Assembly (NCBI GenBank): GCA_019694595.1
Contig: JAIBBQ010000049.1
Span: 1-35,348 of the forward strand
Length of the DNA stretch: 35,348 bases
Source: Myxococcaceae bacterium
Lineage (GTDB): Bacteria; Myxococcota; Myxococcia; Myxococcales; Myxococcaceae
Reading direction: 5' to 3'
Under the pieces are notes generated by a model that was not told the DNA's origin, did no database searches, and saw nothing but the letters and a program-made list of their open reading frames with translations. Of the stretch, positions 17,874 through 25,602 are shown piece after piece. A program made the position numbers and the translations under genes. Every line of letters begins with the position of its first letter. Position 1 is the stretch's first letter.

Positions 17874-20336
17874 ATGCCGTCGCGCATCGAAGGCGGAGCC
17901 GACGTCCGGCAGCTGAAGACGTTCGAAGAGGTCGCCACGCCGCACCCGAAGACGGGCGGCATCGGCTCGTGCCCGTACCACAACGCGCTCACCGCCGGAG
18001 ACGCCGGCCAGCTGCGCGAGGTCGCGGCGGAGATGATCCGCGCGCAGACCTTCGGCGACGCGACGCTGCCCAAGGTCGAGAAGGTGCTCACCGACGCGCT
18101 GCGGGCCGACCCGGCCGACGCCGAAGGCAAGACCAACCACGCGCTCGGGGTGACGTACTTCCTCGGGCAGAAGTGGGGCGACGCCATCAAGCACCTCGAG
18201 GTCGCCGCCCAGCGCGACCCCAAGAACGCCGACATCCAGAAGGTGCTCGGCCAGGCGCGCACCAACGCGGCCACCGGCATCGAGAAGCCCTCGTACGTCA
18301 CCCACGTGCCCGACGCCTTCGAGCTGCAGCGCTCGCCCGCGGCGGGGCTGCGCGCGCCCGAAGACTGGAAGGACCTGCCCGAGAAGAAGCAGAACGCGGT
18401 CATCGCCACGCTGCGCAACTTCGCCGGCGCCGTCGGTCACCGCGTCGCCGAGGCCGCGATCTCCGCCGCCGACCGCTTCCGCGACAAGGACGCCACCTTC
18501 GCCTTCGAGAGCTGGGACCGCCGCGGCGACCTGCGCGGCAAGCTCGAGCTGGCGGCGATGCGCCACCACCTCAACGAGGACCCGCTCCAGGCGAGCAACG
18601 ACACCGTGCTCGCGGCGCAGCACGACGCGCCCAAGCCCGCGTGGACCGACAAGGTCCGCACCGCCACCGGCGCCTTCACCACCGACGAGCCGATGGAAGG
18701 TGCCGCCGGCTTCGAGTTCCAGCGCACCGGCGCCCCGGTGAAGGCCCGCGTCAACCGCGCCGAGGACCCGTCGCTGCCGTCCGCCCGCGAGGTGAGCCGC
18801 GCCATCCTCAGCGCCGACGGGCCGCGCAAGGGCGTGCCCTTCCTCAACAACCTCGCCATCGCGTGGATCCAGTTCGAGACCCACGACTGGGTGAGCCACG
18901 GCGACGTGTCGAAGACCGGCGCCTACGAGATCCCGCTCGCGCCCGACGACCCGCTCCGGCAGCGCTACGGGCTGTCGACCATGACCATCGCCAAGACGGG
19001 TGAGAACCCGGCGGGCGAGGCGGGGAAGATCTCCTACCGCAACGAGGTCACCCACTGGTGGGACGGCTCCAACATCTACGGGAGCGACCAGGCCACGCAG
19101 GACCGGCTGCGCCTCGGCGCCGACGGCAAGCAGCTCCCCGGCGGGAAGCTGCGCTTCGACGGTGGTGAGCTGCCGCTGTCGGCGGAGACCGGGGTGGAAG
19201 ACACCGGCTTCAGCCGCAACTGGTGGGTCGGCCTCGACGTGTTCCACACGCTGTTCGTCAAGAACCACAACCTCATCGCCGACAAGCTCGCCAAGGCGCA
19301 CCCCGACTGGTCGAGCGACCAGCTCTTCAACATCTCCCGCATGGTGAACGCGGCGATGATGGCCAAGATCCACACGGTGGAATGGACGCCCGCGGTGCTC
19401 CCCAACAAGAAGCTGGTGGGCGGCATGGGCGCCAACTGGTGGGGGCTCCTGGAGACGATGAAGAAGACCTTCGGCGAGCGGAAGGTCGACAACGGCTGGG
19501 AGCCGCGCGACCCGGTGCTCGGCGGCATCGTCGGCGGCAAGCGCGACAACCACGGCAAGCCGTACGGCCTCTCGGAAGAGTTCGTCGAGGTCTACCGGCT
19601 CCACGCCGGAATGATGGACCACCTCGACGTGCTGCCCATCGGCGCCACCGCGCCCACCCAGGCCATCTCCGCCGAGGCCACCCGCGGCACCGGCGCGCGC
19701 ACGGTGATGGAGCAGGTGGGCATGCCCACGCTCCTCAACTCCTTCGGCAACCAGCACATGATGGCGCTGGTGAACAACAACTACCCGTCGTTCATGCAGG
19801 ACATGGCGGTCGACGGGCAGTCGGTGATGGACCTGGGCGCCATCGACATCATCCGCGCCCGCGAGCGCGGGGTGCCGCCGTACAACGAGTTCCGCCGGCA
19901 GCTGGGCTTGAACCCCATCAGCTCGTTCGCGGACCTCGGCGCCGACGCCAAGACCATCGCCAAGCTGGAGTCGCTCTACGGCAAGGGCAAGGAAGGCGTG
20001 GAGAAGATGGACCTCCTCGCCGGCACCCTGTCGGAGGCCAAGCGGCCCGAGAACTACGGCTTCGGGGAGACCCTGTTCCAGGTCTTCATCCAGATGGCGT
20101 CGCGCCGGCTCGAGGCCGATCCGTTCTACACGGACAAGTTCAACGCCAAGTACTACTCGCAGGAAGGCATGGACATGATCGAGCACGCCACGCTCAAGAG
20201 CCTGCTCCTCGAGAACTTCCCCGAGCTCGAGAAGTCGGGCCTCAAGAACGTGAACAACGCCTTCGAGCCCTGGGGCACCGACGCCAAGTCGCACCCCGAA
20301 GAGCACCCGCTGACCGCGGGCTCGGAGAAGTACTGA
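17874..20336 (+). CDS. Alpha-dioxygenase/PIOX-like heme oxygenase of the animal-peroxidase superfamily
   Basis: The 820-residue protein has a C-terminal catalytic domain (about 300-780) that matches bacterial relatives of plant pathogen-inducible oxygenases. Marker segments are NEVTHWWDGSNIYGSD, VKNHN, and NAAMMAKIHTVEWTPAVL. Distal-side residues Q333-x-x-x-H337 (IQFETHDW) correspond to the Gln/His pair of cyclooxygenase. Y574-x-x-H577 (VEVYRLH) corresponds to its radical Tyr and proximal heme His. Retention of this Tyr argues for fatty-acid oxygenation rather than plain peroxidase activity. The first about 290 residues are an unusual extension without signal peptide: a Cys/His segment (GSCPYHN) and a TPR-like part (about 62-130; HALGVTYFLGQKWGDAIKHL). 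It lies 86 nt after the caleosin-like gene and 21 nt before the HD-GYP/LuxR gene. Expected product: 2-hydroperoxy fatty acids (inference). Confidence 0.82.
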   Translation: MPSRIEGGADVRQLKTFEEVATPHPKTGGIGSCPYHNALTAGDAGQLREVAAEMIRAQTFGDATLPKVEKVLTDALRADPADAEGKTNHALGVTYFLGQKWGDAIKHLEVAAQRDPKNADIQKVLGQARTNAATGIEKPSYVTHVPDAFELQRSPAAGLRAPEDWKDLPEKKQNAVIATLRNFAGAVGHRVAEAAISAADRFRDKDATFAFESWDRRGDLRGKLELAAMRHHLNEDPLQASNDTVLAAQHDAPKPAWTDKVRTATGAFTTDEPMEGAAGFEFQRTGAPVKARVNRAEDPSLPSAREVSRAILSADGPRKGVPFLNNLAIAWIQFETHDWVSHGDVSKTGAYEIPLAPDDPLRQRYGLSTMTIAKTGENPAGEAGKISYRNEVTHWWDGSNIYGSDQATQDRLRLGADGKQLPGGKLRFDGGELPLSAETGVEDTGFSRNWWVGLDVFHTLFVKNHNLIADKLAKAHPDWSSDQLFNISRMVNAAMMAKIHTVEWTPAVLPNKKLVGGMGANWWGLLETMKKTFGERKVDNGWEPRDPVLGGIVGGKRDNHGKPYGLSEEFVEVYRLHAGMMDHLDVLPIGATAPTQAISAEATRGTGARTVMEQVGMPTLLNSFGNQHMMALVNNNYPSFMQDMAVDGQSVMDLGAIDIIRARERGVPPYNEFRRQLGLNPISSFADLGADAKTIAKLESLYGKGKEGVEKMDLLAGTLSEAKRPENYGFGETLFQVFIQMASRRLEADPFYTDKFNAKYYSQEGMDMIEHATLKSLLLENFPELEKSGLKNVNNAFEPWGTDAKSHPEEHPLTAGSEKY

Positions 20337-20357
20337 CGTGGGAGGCGTCGGGCGCTG

Positions 20358-21911
20358 ATGCAGGCGCCGGACGACCAGGCTCCGCCGCCGCGCCTCGCCG
20401 AGCTGGTGGGCGCGCTGTCGCTGGCCACCGATCTCGCCGACGGGTTCGCGGCCGAGAAGTGTCTGCGCACCGCCATCGTCGCGGTGCGCCTCGCCCAGCT
20501 GGTGAAGGCCGGGCCGGAGGTGGTCCGGCTCTGCTTCTGGGCCGGAGTGCTGCGCTTCGTCGGTTGCACCGCCTTCGCCCACGAGGAAGGCCGCACCTTC
20601 GCGGCGGGCGACGACATCGGGCTGCGACAGGCGCTCGCCTTCGCCGAGCCGTCGAACTTCACCAGCTTCGCGCGCCACGCGCTGCCCCGGGTGGCCCGCA
20701 CCGCGCCGCTGCCGCAGCGCCTCGAGGCGGTCGGGCGGCTCCTCGGGTCTCCGTCGGCGCCGGCCGCCCACAGCCGGGCCCAGTGCGACGCCGGCAAGAG
20801 CTTCGCGCGCGCCGTGGGGCTCGCCGGCGTCGAAGGGGTGCTCGCGGTGCGCGACGAGCGCTTCGACGGCCGGGGCCCGCTGCGGCGCGCGAAGGGCGAG
20901 CAGCTCCCGCTCGCCGCGCGGGTGATCGACGTCGCCGACGTGGCCGAGCTCTACGCGTGGACGCTGGGTGAAGACGCGATGCGCGGCGAGCTCGCCCGGC
21001 GCAGCGGCGCCCAGCTCGACCCTGGCCTGGTGGAGCCGTTCCTCGCGCACGCCGCTTCGCTGCTCGAAGGGCTGCGCGCGCCGTCGTGCTGGGAGACCTA
21101 CCTCGCCGCGGAGCCTTCGCCCTGGCAGCCGGTGGAGCAGGGCGCCGCGGTGCTGCAGGCCTTCGGCCGCATCGCCGACGTCGGCTCGGTCTTCACCCTG
21201 GGCCACTCGCAGCGGGTGGGCGCGCTCGCGCGGCAGGCGGGCGCGCTGCTCAAGCTCCCCGCGCCCCAGCTCGAGCGGCTCGAGCTCGCCGGGGCGGTGC
21301 ACGACCTGGGGCGGCTCGCGGTGCCGGTGGGCCTGTGGGAGAAGCCGGGCGCGCTCACGCCCTTCGAGCGGGAGCGGATGCAGACCCACAGCCAGCAGAC
21401 CGAGACGATCCTGCGCGTCGCGCCGGCGCTGCACCCCATCGCCGAGCTCGCCGGGGCGACGCACGAGCGCGGCGGGGGCAAGGGCTACCACCGGCGGCTC
21501 CCGTGGGAGGCGATTCCCCGGGTGGCGCGCGTGCTGCCGGTGGCCGACGCCGCGGTGGCGATGGACTCGGAGCGGCCGCACCGGCCGCGGCTCGAGAGCG
21601 AGGCGCTGCAGCTCGAGCTCCTGCTGGAAGTGAAGCTCGGCAAGCTCGACCGCGAGGTGGTGGACGCGGTGCTGGAGATCGTCGGCAAGCCCCGCCCGCG
21701 CAAGGAGCGCACCTCGCCCCTGTCGCCGCGCGAGCTCGAGGTGGCGCGGCTGGTGGCGGTGGGCCGCACCAACAAGGAAGTCGGCGCCCTGCTGGCGATG
21801 TCGCCGCGCACCGCGCAGAAGCACCTGCTCGGCATCTACGACAAGCTGGGCGTCGAGAGCCGCGCCGGGCTCGCGCTCACGCTGATGGAGCAGGGGCTCC
21901 TGGAAGACTGA
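20358..21911 (+). CDS. HD-GYP-type phosphohydrolase fused to a LuxR DNA-binding domain
   Basis: A 517-residue protein. The N-terminal region (CLRTAIVAVRLAQL, LRFVGCTAFAHEEG) is the degenerate first HD-like part known from LuxR-fused HD proteins, mostly of actinobacteria. The central HD domain has GHSQRV (H283), H315-D316 with LGRLAVP, H344 and T-H369-E. GYH (376-378) stands where canonical HD-GYP has GYP, a change I recall as usual in this subfamily. The C-terminus is a LuxR/GerE helix-turn-helix (about 450-517; LSPRELEVARLVAVGRTNKEV). It may degrade or bind a cyclic dinucleotide and regulate transcription directly. It starts 21 nt after the heme oxygenase stop (GGGAGG upstream, with a long 12-nt spacer), so it is probably cotranscribed with it. 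Confidence 0.85.
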   Translation: MQAPDDQAPPPRLAELVGALSLATDLADGFAAEKCLRTAIVAVRLAQLVKAGPEVVRLCFWAGVLRFVGCTAFAHEEGRTFAAGDDIGLRQALAFAEPSNFTSFARHALPRVARTAPLPQRLEAVGRLLGSPSAPAAHSRAQCDAGKSFARAVGLAGVEGVLAVRDERFDGRGPLRRAKGEQLPLAARVIDVADVAELYAWTLGEDAMRGELARRSGAQLDPGLVEPFLAHAASLLEGLRAPSCWETYLAAEPSPWQPVEQGAAVLQAFGRIADVGSVFTLGHSQRVGALARQAGALLKLPAPQLERLELAGAVHDLGRLAVPVGLWEKPGALTPFERERMQTHSQQTETILRVAPALHPIAELAGATHERGGGKGYHRRLPWEAIPRVARVLPVADAAVAMDSERPHRPRLESEALQLELLLEVKLGKLDREVVDAVLEIVGKPRPRKERTSPLSPRELEVARLVAVGRTNKEVGALLAMSPRTAQKHLLGIYDKLGVESRAGLALTLMEQGLLED

Positions 21912-21977
21912 ACGCCCGTTCCTGCGCCAGGTGGCGACTGTGGGGCGCGCCTCGCGATCCGTACCTTGAGCACACCT

Positions 21978-21995
21978 CGCGGCGCTCACGCCGCG
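21978..21995 (+). terminator. Hairpin between HD-GYP/LuxR and NmrA-like genes
   Basis: CGCGGCG (21978-21984) pairs perfectly with CGCCGCG (21989-21995) around a CTCA loop. It lies 67 nt after the HD-GYP stop and 27 nt before ATG 22023. It may terminate the upstream unit or fold in the leader of the NmrA-like gene. Confidence 0.4.
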
Positions 21996-22022
21996 CGGAC
22001 ACTCGAGCGAGGACGCACGGAC

Positions 22023-22907
22023 ATGATCGTCATCTGTGGAGCGACGGGGTCGATGGGGCCGCACCTGGTGAAGTCGCTGCAGGACAAGGGCGTGCCGTTC
22101 CGCGCCGCGGTGCGCAGCCCCGAGGCTGCCCGGCAGAAGCTGGGGGCGCAGGTGCCGCTGGTGCCGTTCGACCTCGAGCGGCCCGCGACCTTCGCCGAGG
22201 CGCTGCGCGGGGCGAGCCAGGTGTTCTGCGCGGTGGGCGGCGCGACGGGCACGCCCGAGCTGGTGGCCTGCGAGCAGCGGCTCATCGACGCGGCGAAGGC
22301 GGCGGGGGTGGGCCACTACGTGAAGCTCTCCGGCATCGACGCCCAGGTGGACAGCCCGTCGAAGATCCAGCGCATGCACGCGGAGATCGAGCGGCACCTG
22401 CGCGCCTCGGGCCTGTCGGCCACCGTGCTCAAGCCGTCGTTCTTCTTCCAGAACTTCCTCGGGCTGCAGCCGGCCATCGCCGAGGGCGTGCTGCCGGTGC
22501 CCACCGGCCAGGCGAAGGCCGGGCTCATCGACGCGCGGGACATCGCCGACGTGGCCGCCGCGGCGCTCACCACCCCGGCGCTTCGCGGCGCCACGTACAC
22601 CCTGACCGGCCCCCGGTCGCTCAGCCACGGCGAGGTCGCGGCGATCCTGTCCGCGGTGCTCGAGCGGCCGGTGCAGCACGTGGACCTCCCGGCCCAGGCC
22701 TTCGAGCAGTCGCTGGTGCAGGCGGGGCTCCCGGGGTGGTTCGCCAACCTGCTCGCCGACGTCTACGCCACGGTGTTCGCGCCCGGGCTCATCGACCGGG
22801 TCACCGGCGACGTGCGCCGCGTCACCGGGCACGAGCCGCGGAGCCTGGAGGCCTTCGTGCGCGAGCACCGCGCGGCCTTCCTCGGTGCGGCGTCCGCCGC
22901 GGCCTGA
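22023..22907 (+). CDS. NmrA-like NAD(P)-binding protein (atypical SDR)
   Basis: The chosen start is ATG 22023, which places the Rossmann strand at the N-terminus (MIVICGATGSMG, G6-x-x-G9-x-x-G12); a TTG at 21966 would add 19 residues containing the hairpin arms. The 294-residue length is typical. Later motifs are HYVKLSGIDA, where the catalytic Tyr of classical SDRs is absent, LKPSFFFQNFL, and the DARDIADVAAAAL segment. The NmrA/azoreductase-like branch of atypical SDRs includes redox sensors and reductases acting on quinones or ethers. It is downstream of the oxygenase and HD-GYP genes and could process an aldehyde or sense NADPH, but that is only context. It is convergent with the alpha/beta hydrolase. 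Confidence 0.85.
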   Translation: MIVICGATGSMGPHLVKSLQDKGVPFRAAVRSPEAARQKLGAQVPLVPFDLERPATFAEALRGASQVFCAVGGATGTPELVACEQRLIDAAKAAGVGHYVKLSGIDAQVDSPSKIQRMHAEIERHLRASGLSATVLKPSFFFQNFLGLQPAIAEGVLPVPTGQAKAGLIDARDIADVAAAALTTPALRGATYTLTGPRSLSHGEVAAILSAVLERPVQHVDLPAQAFEQSLVQAGLPGWFANLLADVYATVFAPGLIDRVTGDVRRVTGHEPRSLEAFVREHRAAFLGAASAAA

Positions 22908-22953
22908 GCGCTCGCGGCTTCACCCCACCAGCGGCGCCATCGGGGGGAGGGCC

Positions 22954-23694
22954 CTAGCGGCGGTGCTCGCGCAGCGGCGCCTCGAAGCGCTGGGGGTGGG
23001 TGAGCAGCGCGAGGTGGCCCGACCCGGGCAGCACCACCACCTTGGCCTGCGGGTTCTCCTGCGCCACCGCGCGGGTCATCGCGTGGGACGCCCGCGGCGA
23101 GCGCTCGCCCAGCACCAGCGTCATCGGCTGGGTGAAGCGCCAGTCCGCGAAGGTGCGCGCGTCGTGAAAGACGCTGCGCACTTCCTGGAACATCTTCCAG
23201 CCGAAGAGCTCCTGCAGCTCCTGCAGCTCGGCCGGCATGCGCGCCCACGAGCCCGGCCGGTTCCAGTAGTCGATGAACACCTCGAGCCACTCCCGGGTGC
23301 CACCGCGCGCCTCGTCGGTGAGGAACCAGGGGTGCGCCCGGAAGGTGCGCGCCTCCTCGGCCGCCGCCGGGTCCACGTGATCCGCCAGCGCGAGCGCGCC
23401 GAAGAGCACCGGCTCGACGAGGAAGAAGGACTTCACCCGGTCGCCCAGCGCCCGGGCGAGCTCCATCGCCACCAGGCCGCCGTACGAGTGGGCGTGGAGC
23501 GTGAGCGGCTCGGTCCCGCCCGGGATCTGCGCCAGCAGGTGTCGCACCTCGTCGGCCACCGTGGCCCGCGTCCCCCGGGCCAGCAGCTCGCCGGGCGGGT
23601 AGCCGAGGTTCGCCAGCGCGAGGTCGCCGTCGCCCAGGAACGGGGCCCAGAGCGCGGTGGTGGTGCCGGTGGAGTGGAGGAAGAGGTTGAGCAT
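22954..23694 (-). CDS. Alpha/beta-hydrolase fold protein
   Basis: The 246-residue protein has the nucleophile elbow H-S70-Y-G-G in a TLHAHSYGGL context and a C-terminal catalytic His227 (LPGSGHLAL). A DWRFTQPMTLVLGE segment stands where the acid residue is expected. The oxyanion region near the N-terminus reads LHSTGTTTALW, typical of small esterases, lipases or haloperoxidase-like enzymes. A good ribosome site (GGAG, 7 nt spacer) supports ATG 23694. It starts 48 nt after the HExxH metallopeptidase-like gene on the same strand and is probably cotranscribed with it. The substrate is unknown. Confidence 0.85.
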   Translation of the reverse strand: MLNLFLHSTGTTTALWAPFLGDGDLALANLGYPPGELLARGTRATVADEVRHLLAQIPGGTEPLTLHAHSYGGLVAMELARALGDRVKSFFLVEPVLFGALALADHVDPAAAEEARTFRAHPWFLTDEARGGTREWLEVFIDYWNRPGSWARMPAELQELQELFGWKMFQEVRSVFHDARTFADWRFTQPMTLVLGERSPRASHAMTRAVAQENPQAKVVVLPGSGHLALLTHPQRFEAPLREHRR

Positions 23695-23742
23695 CGGCGC
23701 ACTCCTTAACGCGCAGAGGGCAGGGCGGCAGTGGTTCCGTGG

Positions 23743-24513
23743 TCAGCCGAGCAGCCCGCGCGGCGGCGCCCGGGTCGACCCCGCGAGCGGGCGGTGCGGG
23801 TGGTACAGCGCGCGCACGAAACGGGTGAAGACGTGCCGCTCGTCCCAGCGCTGGCGCGCCATGCCGTACACCCCGGGCGCGTGGCCTTCGCGCTCGGTGA
23901 ACTCGGGGACGAACTCACGCTCCGAATAGATGGCGAACACCTCGTCGACCCAGGCGCGCGAGCGGTACGTCGGCAGCATCAGCCGGTAGATGCGTTCCTG
24001 CTCGTCGTGGGTGAAGGCGAGCCGGGCGATGGCGTGCGCCATCTCGTGGGTCACCAGCATGCGCTCCGACTCCAGCGCGGTCGCCAGGAGCCCGATGCGC
24101 GCGGTCGGCCACGACGGGTGGTCCCAGAAGAGCCCCGACGCGCGGGCGGACGCGCCCTTCGGAAAGCCGTACGCGGCCATCGACTTGCCTCGGGGCACCA
24201 GGGTGATGGCGATGGGGCGGGCCGCTTCCAGCCGGGCGACGAGCTGCGGCGCGCCCTGGAGCTGCTGGGTGAGCTCCGCGAGCACCGCCTCGACCAGTGC
24301 AGGCGGACAGCCGTTCGCTTCCACCCGCACCTTGGCGCTGGCGTACTGCCGGGCGCGCGCCGGCCCGTCCTTCGGGGGCGCCCCGGCAGCCACCTCGAAG
24401 GCGTCACCTTCCGCGAGCAGGCTGAAGGCGTGGAGCGGCAGCCGCCGGCCCGTCTGCGGGTCGAGCGGGGCAGCGTCGGGCCGGTCCTGGCCCTGGTCGA
24501 ACGCATCGGACAC
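23743..24513 (-). CDS. Putative zinc metallopeptidase (HEMAH motif), cytoplasmic
   Basis: The likely start is GTG 24513, because no ATG is available near the conserved part; the Shine-Dalgarno is weak, so the start is uncertain. The 256-residue protein has no signal peptide. It contains H156-E-M-A-H160 (zinc-binding HExxH) followed about 35 residues later by DEVFAIYSERE, whose Glu could be the third ligand, as in gluzincins. The N-terminal half (ALVEAVLAELTQQL, IAITLVPRGK) resembles the small domain preceding HExxH in other uncharacterised bacterial peptidases. I cannot name a family. It is divergent from another HExxH protein 54 nt away and cotranscribed with an alpha/beta hydrolase. Confidence 0.68.
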   Translation of the reverse strand: MSDAFDQGQDRPDAAPLDPQTGRRLPLHAFSLLAEGDAFEVAAGAPPKDGPARARQYASAKVRVEANGCPPALVEAVLAELTQQLQGAPQLVARLEAARPIAITLVPRGKSMAAYGFPKGASARASGLFWDHPSWPTARIGLLATALESERMLVTHEMAHAIARLAFTHDEQERIYRLMLPTYRSRAWVDEVFAIYSEREFVPEFTEREGHAPGVYGMARQRWDERHVFTRFVRALYHPHRPLAGSTRAPPRGLLG

Positions 24514-24528
24514 GGGGCGCAGCTTATT

Positions 24529-24543
24529 GGCGGTTTTCCCGCC
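24529..24543. promoter_or_regulatory. Short inverted repeat in the divergent metallopeptidase promoter region
   Basis: GGCGG (24529-24533) and CCGCC (24539-24543) flank TTTTC in the 54-nt gap between two divergent HExxH genes. This is the only AT-richer spot in the gap (AGCTTATTGGCGGTTTTC), so both promoters probably lie here. Confidence 0.3.
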
Positions 24544-24567
24544 GCGGGTGGGCGACGATGCGTCGCC

Positions 24568-25602
24568 GTGGTCCGCACCGGTCTCCTCCTCGCCATCGCC
24601 GCCGCCTCCAGCGGCTGTTTCACCGCCCGCTACCTCACCCAGGCCGCGGTGGGGGAATACGCGCTGCTCCACGACGCCCGGCCTATCGGGCAGGTGGTGA
24701 AGGACCCCGCGGTCCCTCGGCGCACCCGCCAGCTGCTGTCCCAGGTGCCGGCCATCAAGTCGTGGGGGCAGTCGCGCGGCCTCAAGCCGACCAGCAACTA
24801 CACGCGGTACACCGATCTCCACCGGCCCGCCGCGGTGTGGGTGGTGCAGGCCTGCTCGCCGCTGGCCTTCGAGCCGCGCCGCTGGCACTTCCCCATCGTC
24901 GGCAGCGTCCCGTACCTGGGCTTCTTCGACGCCAAGGAAGCGCAGGCCTACGCGCAGACCCTCGAGCCGGACGACCTCGACGTGCTGGTGCGCGGCGCGG
25001 CGGCGTTCTCCACCCTGGGGTGGTTCCGCGACCCGGTGCTCTCGCCCATGCTCTCCGAGGGCGACGACGCGCTGGGCGATCTCATCAACGTCATCCTCCA
25101 CGAGAGCGTGCACGCGACGCTGTACGTGCCGGGCCAGTCGTCGTTCAACGAGAGCGCCGCCAGCTTCGTGGCCGACGCGATGACCGAGGAGCTCCTGGTC
25201 GAGAGCTTCGGACCGGGCGGCTGGCAGACCCGCGCGTGGCTCGCCGCCGAGGCCGACGGCAGGAAGCGCGTGGAGCGGCTGCACCAGGTGACGCAGGAAC
25301 TCGACACGCTCTACCGCTCGGACGCACCGGAGTCGCACAAGCGGGCGCGCAAGGCGGTCATCCTCGCCAACCTGAAGGCCGAGCTCGGCCTGCGGCGCAT
25401 TCCCAACAACGCCATGCTCGCCGGGTTCCTCACGTACTCCGCCGGCTCCGCGGCGTTCCCCAGGCTCAAGGCGGCCTGCGGCAGCTGGCCGCGCACCCTC
25501 GAGGCCCTGAGCGCGCTGGAGCCCCGGGACTTCGCCCAGCCTCAGCAGGAAGCGCTCGACGCCGTGCTCGACGCGCTCGCCGCCAGGAAGTGCGGGCCGT
25601 AG
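24568..25602 (+). CDS. Putative aminopeptidase lipoprotein (PF10023/DUF2265-like)
   Basis: The start is taken as GTG 24568, which gives a signal MVRTGLLLAIAAASSGC with a probable lipid Cys17; the lipobox is not ideal. The 344-residue protein shows the marks of the predicted aminopeptidase family: VPYLGFFDAKEAQ, AAFSTLGWFRDPVLSPML, and the zinc motif H178-E-S-V-H182 followed by F-N-E195. The family is known by sequence only; peptidase activity is inferred. Its stop codon TAG is directly followed by the GTG start of tgt, so the two genes are almost certainly cotranscribed, though no functional link is known. Divergent from the other HExxH gene at 23743-24513. Confidence 0.82.
   Translation: MVRTGLLLAIAAASSGCFTARYLTQAAVGEYALLHDARPIGQVVKDPAVPRRTRQLLSQVPAIKSWGQSRGLKPTSNYTRYTDLHRPAAVWVVQACSPLAFEPRRWHFPIVGSVPYLGFFDAKEAQAYAQTLEPDDLDVLVRGAAAFSTLGWFRDPVLSPMLSEGDDALGDLINVILHESVHATLYVPGQSSFNESAASFVADAMTEELLVESFGPGGWQTRAWLAAEADGRKRVERLHQVTQELDTLYRSDAPESHKRARKAVILANLKAELGLRRIPNNAMLAGFLTYSAGSAAFPRLKAACGSWPRTLEALSALEPRDFAQPQQEALDAVLDALAARKCGP

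Noticed and set aside
19260-19275. KNHN in the heme oxygenase as the proximal heme ligand
   Set aside because: It aligns with the structural REHNR motif of cyclooxygenase; the YRLH motif further on is the proximal site.
21966-22022. TTG 21966 as the start of the NmrA-like gene
   Set aside because: The added residues would encode a perfect hairpin, and the Rossmann motif normally begins at the N-terminus, as it does from ATG 22023.
17709-22868. A 1719-codon open frame on the minus strand
   Set aside because: It mirrors the opposite strand of four well-supported plus-strand genes, is rich in Arg/His/Val of the kind produced by GC-biased third positions, and shows no domain. It is an antisense shadow.
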